Assembly: GCF_000972845.2 (NCBI RefSeq) | Contig: NC_040015.1 | Coordinates: 5,553,611 to 5,617,610, forward strand | Source: Larimichthys crocea | Taxonomy: Eukaryota; Chordata; Actinopteri; Sciaenidae | Reading direction: 5' to 3' | Length of the DNA: 64,000 nt | Shown: positions 60,555 through 64,000 of the stretch, one piece after another | How positions within the stretch are numbered: the first letter of the stretch is position 1 | Layout of the letters: each line of letters starts with the position of its first letter | The notes under the pieces: model-generated | Database searches by the model: none | The model's input: the letters and a program-made list of their open reading frames with translations, nothing else | What the model was told of the DNA's origin: nothing | Position numbers and translations under genes: made by a program

Positions 60555-62125
60555 TGTCACGTAGTTGAATCCCTGAATCCGCCGACACTGCAGACGGAGT
60601 TAAATGTGATTAGTCATGGGGTGACTCTTTCGGTATGACTGGCCTGGGCTAAGCATCGGCACATTTTGGACTATTCCACCTCTGAGCTGGACAATTGGGG
60701 GACTTTCTGGCGCTTGTGAGTAATACAGAATAGAAAAATGAGCTAAACTGAAATATGATCATGAGCATTCTGTACTAGGAAAATGTCAGAGTATGAACGT
60801 GTGAAATAAGTGTACACCATGAGAAAATGATCTGCGATTATAAATGTTTTGCATTTCTGACTACTGGAGAGGTGTGTGAAATCATTGCAACAGCTAGGTA
60901 AGCTAAGGAGTACCCTAAACAAAATCATGGCTGAGAGGTTGGCCAAGAAATGTGAGTAACTAGGACCAGAGAGGAGGATGGGACAGTGAGCACAAACAGG
61001 AAAACATCTGAGGACAGAACGAGGCAGGATGACTACCACCATATGGTTGGATTCAGGACAGGTGACTCATTGTAGCTCCTGATAGGGGGAAAATCCAACA
61101 AGCCGTGAGTATAAGACAACTGCCTGCACAACGGAGTCGTGGTTATCTGTCAGCCGGCACCCAAGTCGAGACATGCGGACGTACAGACCAAAGGGAGCAT
61201 GAACCACGGACTTAACTCTACAACACCGAGAAGATAGTCGAACAGGTCCTAACATCGCAAAGAGAAGAATTGGGGGGAGCCACAGCTGGCAAGAGGGAGC
61301 GAGCGTGGAAGGAGGTATTAAAACCCCCCCAAACCGGCTTGGGTGCCTCGGACTTGACCACCAGATTCTTTTCGTGTTCATCCTGCCCAGGAGACAACTG
61401 TGGAGGTCGTGACGTTCGGGGGCTTTGGCAAAGGCCACGGACTCGATGCAATCCAGCGTTCGGCGGTCGATGAAACGGATTGGTAGACCGATCACCGCTC
61501 ACCACCCTTCCCTCTCTCTCCAATTGGACCATACTCAGCTAAACTCAGCAACCAGCCCATCGTTATCGGTTTATCAATTTATATATAAGGATTAGTGATT
61601 TAGGGATAGGATTAATCAGAACTGAAGAATTAAACTGATCTGTTGCCCTTGCTTAACTATGCAATAAATATATCCAATGCAGTTTTAAAAAAAGTTGTGA
61701 CCTTACATTTATACATCTCCTATAGGGGCGTAATCACTAGTTAATCGTGTGTCCTACACAAATAAGGTCTCTAATCGGTTTACTCTGCCCATTGAAATTA
61801 ACGGACCCTTGGGCTACTGTCCGATGCCACTACAAAAATTCTAGCACCATACCAAGTGAAGATCAATGGAGAGGAAGCTGCCGTGACGTACGAGGCTCGT
61901 TGTGTAGTATTTGGCCAGGGCATTCGGTCAGTTGCTTACTAGATAGCAGGGTTGAGTGCTGGTATGAAGGCAGTTATGAAGGCTATGCGATATCCTCGCC
62001 ACGCTTAAACAGTCCTCTACACGTCCCAGATGCTGTAAGGAACCCCACGGCTTGACGTCGGGACCGTGCGGACGGAGAGCTGGGCCGAACCACCTGTATA
62101 CAGGAGCGGTAACTCGGGATCAACA
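60555..62125 (+). repeat. ERV copy 2 5' LTR (1571 bp)
   Basis: TGTCACGTAGTTGAATCCC to CTCGGGATCAACA. TATAAGA is at 61110-61116 and AATAAA at about 61663. Same family as 46663-48210. Confidence 0.87.
61110..61116 (+). promoter_or_regulatory. LTR TATA box, copy 2
   Basis: TATAAGA within GTGAGTATAAGACAACTGCC, matching the site in the copy 1 LTR. Confidence 0.5.
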
Positions 62126-62127
62126 CG

Positions 62128-62145
62128 TGGCGCCCCACGTGTGGT
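62128..62145 (+). promoter_or_regulatory. Primer binding site, Lys-tRNA type
   Basis: TGGCGCCCCACGTGTGG starts 2 bp after the LTR. It differs at two positions from the classic Lys1,2 site used by foamy and several other retroviruses. Confidence 0.7.
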
Positions 62146-62647
62146 CGATGTGAAAAGGTTCATCGGGCCTAAGAAGAACCCCGGCAGCGGACGAATCCCG
62201 GCGGAAAAATCCACTTCTGGTCGTGTGAGCGACCCGAGAAGAAAAGCAAGTGTGCGGTAGAGGAGAGACTCTGCCCAGGCACTTCGGCAGAGCAGTCCTG
62301 CCAGAGGGTGCCGTACTGCTAGTGACCGTGAGAGAAGCTGAGCCACCAGGCCCGCGGAGAACTAGAGGACGGAGCGGGAAGAAGGAGCGACCGACAGGAG
62401 CAGTCAGGCTGAATTACCGAGCGGCGCTGACAATCGCCCAACTAGTCTGTGACTCAATCCCTGCCCCGAAGGTACTAAGGGAGGGGCCTTGCGACGACGA
62501 CCGAAACAACGAAGAACGGGAAAAGGCAGGGATGGCGGAGGCCGACAGGGTGCGGGGACACAGGCGCTGAGAAACCCTGGAGTGAAGGAAGATCCACCCG
62601 ACATCGACGGCGGAGCCTTGTGTAGAAGCGAGTGAAGCCCAGGGATC
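62146..62647 (+). other. ERV copy 2 leader region
   Basis: G/C- and purine-rich sequence between the primer site and the deletion junction. A 106-codon basic frame (62250-62570, GTG start) is open. It could be leader RNA or the start of gag. Copy 1 lacks this region, so it cannot be checked internally. Confidence 0.45.
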
Positions 62648-63487
62648 CGACTAAAGATGTGCCTAGACGTGGTGCACCAGAAAGCCCATGGAAAAGAAGG
62701 CGCTCACTGGAAAGGAAATGATGAAGTGGATCGGTATGTACAACAGAGAAGAATCGTCTTCGTTGGAGAGAGAAGTGGGAACAGACACCCAAAGGAAGGG
62801 TGGTTCCCGAAAGTTCCGTGGTAGAAGTGGTTGCAGGCCGTACATGAAGCGCTAGGCCATGTGGCACCATGCCTACACGGAAGGAATTGGAAAAGCAGCA
62901 ACTCTGGATTCCCGTAGGCCGAGTCCGCCAAGTCCTCAAGGACTGCGACGTATGTGGTCGATACAATGCAGGACGACGAGGAAGAAGGGTGGACCGGCCT
63001 CACCATAAAGAGGCACTGTACCCTGGGGATCAGTATGTATGGACGCAGCTGGGACCGCTGGGATTACAGGGAAAAAAAGGTGAGAAGTACCTTTTAGTGG
63101 TCTAGTGGACGTTCTATGGATCAGGGGTACGGTTCACTCCGTCCAGAGCAGTGAAAAATCAATGGAGAGTGTGGTCAGGACATGGCTGGATCAAGTCTGC
63201 CTGGAGTTGGGGAAAGGCCCAAACGAACTCCGAACGGAAATGAGGATCATTTCTCAGAGCAAGGTGGGCCGGCAGGGCAGAGAAAAAGGCGGGCCCAGGA
63301 TTGAGAATCCCATTCGAAGTCGGACAGAGAGTGTGGATCACAAGCACGCGACCACCCCAGACATACTGCAGTCAAAGCTAAGTACGAAGTATCAGACATA
63401 GTAGAAAAGATCTTAGATAGTAACACGGTGTTACTAAAGAAGAAGGGAATCCAAGGAGTAGAGCAGCTTAAGCCCGTTCCAAGCTAG
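62648..63487 (+). pseudogene. ERV copy 2 RNase H end / integrase remnant
   Basis: Matches copy 1 from GACTAAAGATGTGCC onward. It retains the HHCC zinc site and loses the catalytic middle (between TDNG-equivalent and the C-terminal part). Several 1-bp indels break the frame. It ends with the same QLKPVPS-coding tail at 63487. Confidence 0.82.
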
Positions 63488-63509
63488 GAGGGAACTAGGA
63501 ACCAAGAAT

Positions 63510-64000
63510 GGCTACTAACACACAGAACCTACCACCCTACGTCAGAGTAGCCACCGTCTATGGGGTGGTAGCCCTAAGGAGAACAACCTCGGGACTTGGG
63601 CAGGCAGAGACTGAGAAAACTAGATTGCGCTAAGCGAGGATTCCTGTCAGACGAAAGGAGATCATCGAATGGAAAGAAGTAAAGAAACACCTGTGTGGTT
63701 GCTCAAAGCCATCCACTCTGTCCGTCCAATGGGAGGGGACCAGGGAGTGAGAAACCACTCAAGCCAGATGGATCAAAAAGAGAATTCAAGAGCATGCACT
63801 ACAAACCAGTAAAAGTGATGGATGCTTACGTCTGTGGACTATGCCGTATAGTCCAGCTACCCAGGCTGATCATCATGACTCAATGGGATCTGCGAGGGAC
63901 GAAATTGGAGCCTCAGAATGTAGCTGTCAGTGGGATGGGACCCACATCCTGCACTGTAGCGGTTGCTCCATCCAGTTGAGAACGGGAAGACTTCTACAGG
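63510..64000 (+). pseudogene. ERV copy 2 ORF A, 5' part with frameshifts
   Basis: ATG at 63510 and the same N-terminal text as ORF A of copy 1, broken by indels near 63595, 63655 and 63690. The CGLC and CSGC region (63830-63970) is preserved in pieces. It continues beyond the window. Confidence 0.8.

Larger units (their letters stand above)
60555..64000 (+). mobile_element. Complex endogenous retrovirus, copy 2 (5' part, deleted, runs off window)
   Basis: 5' LTR (60555-62125), primer binding site, leader (to about 62647), then directly the RNase H end and integrase, and the start of ORF A. Gag, protease, RT and most RNase H are missing. A second deletion removes the middle of the integrase core near 63240. 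It is oriented opposite to copy 1, so the 5' ends of the two copies face each other. Small indels are frequent. Confidence 0.85.

Noticed and set aside
62630..62660. Copy 2 as a retrotransposed spliced viral RNA
   Set aside because: No AG lies directly before GACTAAAG in copy 1, so the join is not a canonical splice.
1..64000. CRISPR arrays, operons or riboswitches
   Set aside because: Repeats are not spacer-separated CRISPR units, and introns, SINEs and LTR elements show a eukaryotic genome.

Overview
This window looks like vertebrate, most likely ray-finned fish, genomic DNA. It is a dense, nested mosaic of transposable elements, endogenous retroviruses and local repeats. The evidence is a Tx1-type LINE, an L1-type LINE, three Penelope-like elements, a Gypsy element with Gmr1-like domain order, a BED-finger hAT transposon, a HARBI1-like fragment, a typical teleost tRNA-derived SINE, and GT-AG exon islands. 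No conserved single-copy host gene was recognised. All identifications come from reading motifs and exact repeats; nothing was searched or aligned by computer.

Layout. 1-4465: three copies of a 1.49-kb repeat, the first two forming a spacer-free palindrome. 4466-8640: Tx1-like LINE with its RT palm deleted. 8641-19760: two minus-strand Penelope-like elements (PLE-1, PLE-2) with an SGNH-hydrolase-like segment before the RT and a GIY-YIG domain after it, embedded in a telomere-like TTAGGG minisatellite. 19985-27976: a locally amplified family in which TTCCA/TGGAA minisatellite blocks alternate with multi-exon gene-like modules, one carrying a tyrosine-recombinase (Crypton-like) signature. 27977-35615: a gammaretrovirus-like ERV (minus), broken by a SINE (30071-30397) and by a Gypsy-type element (31933-35383). 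35616-38935: L1-like LINE. 38975-40350: more of the TTCCA/module family. 41241-43552: hAT element with a perfect 8-bp target duplication in the telomere-like repeat. 43600-44700: third PLE. 45350-46662: HARBI1-like fragment and a 267-bp tandem duplication.

The most striking region is 46663-64000. It holds an unusually complex endogenous retrovirus in two head-to-head copies. Copy 1 (minus, 46663 to about 60505) has a 1.55-kb LTR, a polypurine tract, gag, pol, two ORFs of unknown function between pol and env, env (frameshifted), a multi-membrane-span ORF and an acidic ORF with paired CxxC motifs that may be a spliced exon. Copy 2 (plus, from 60555) starts with its own 1.57-kb LTR and a Lys-tRNA-type primer binding site, then jumps by deletion from the leader into integrase, and runs off the window. 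Most copy 1 frames are open, so it is relatively young. Its lineage (spumavirus-like, lokiretrovirus-like or other) cannot be settled by eye.

The elements record a history. The telomere-like repeat was hit by hAT and probably PLEs. The ERV was hit by a SINE and a Gypsy element, both leaving readable target duplications. The module family was duplicated locally before the ERV/L1 block entered it.
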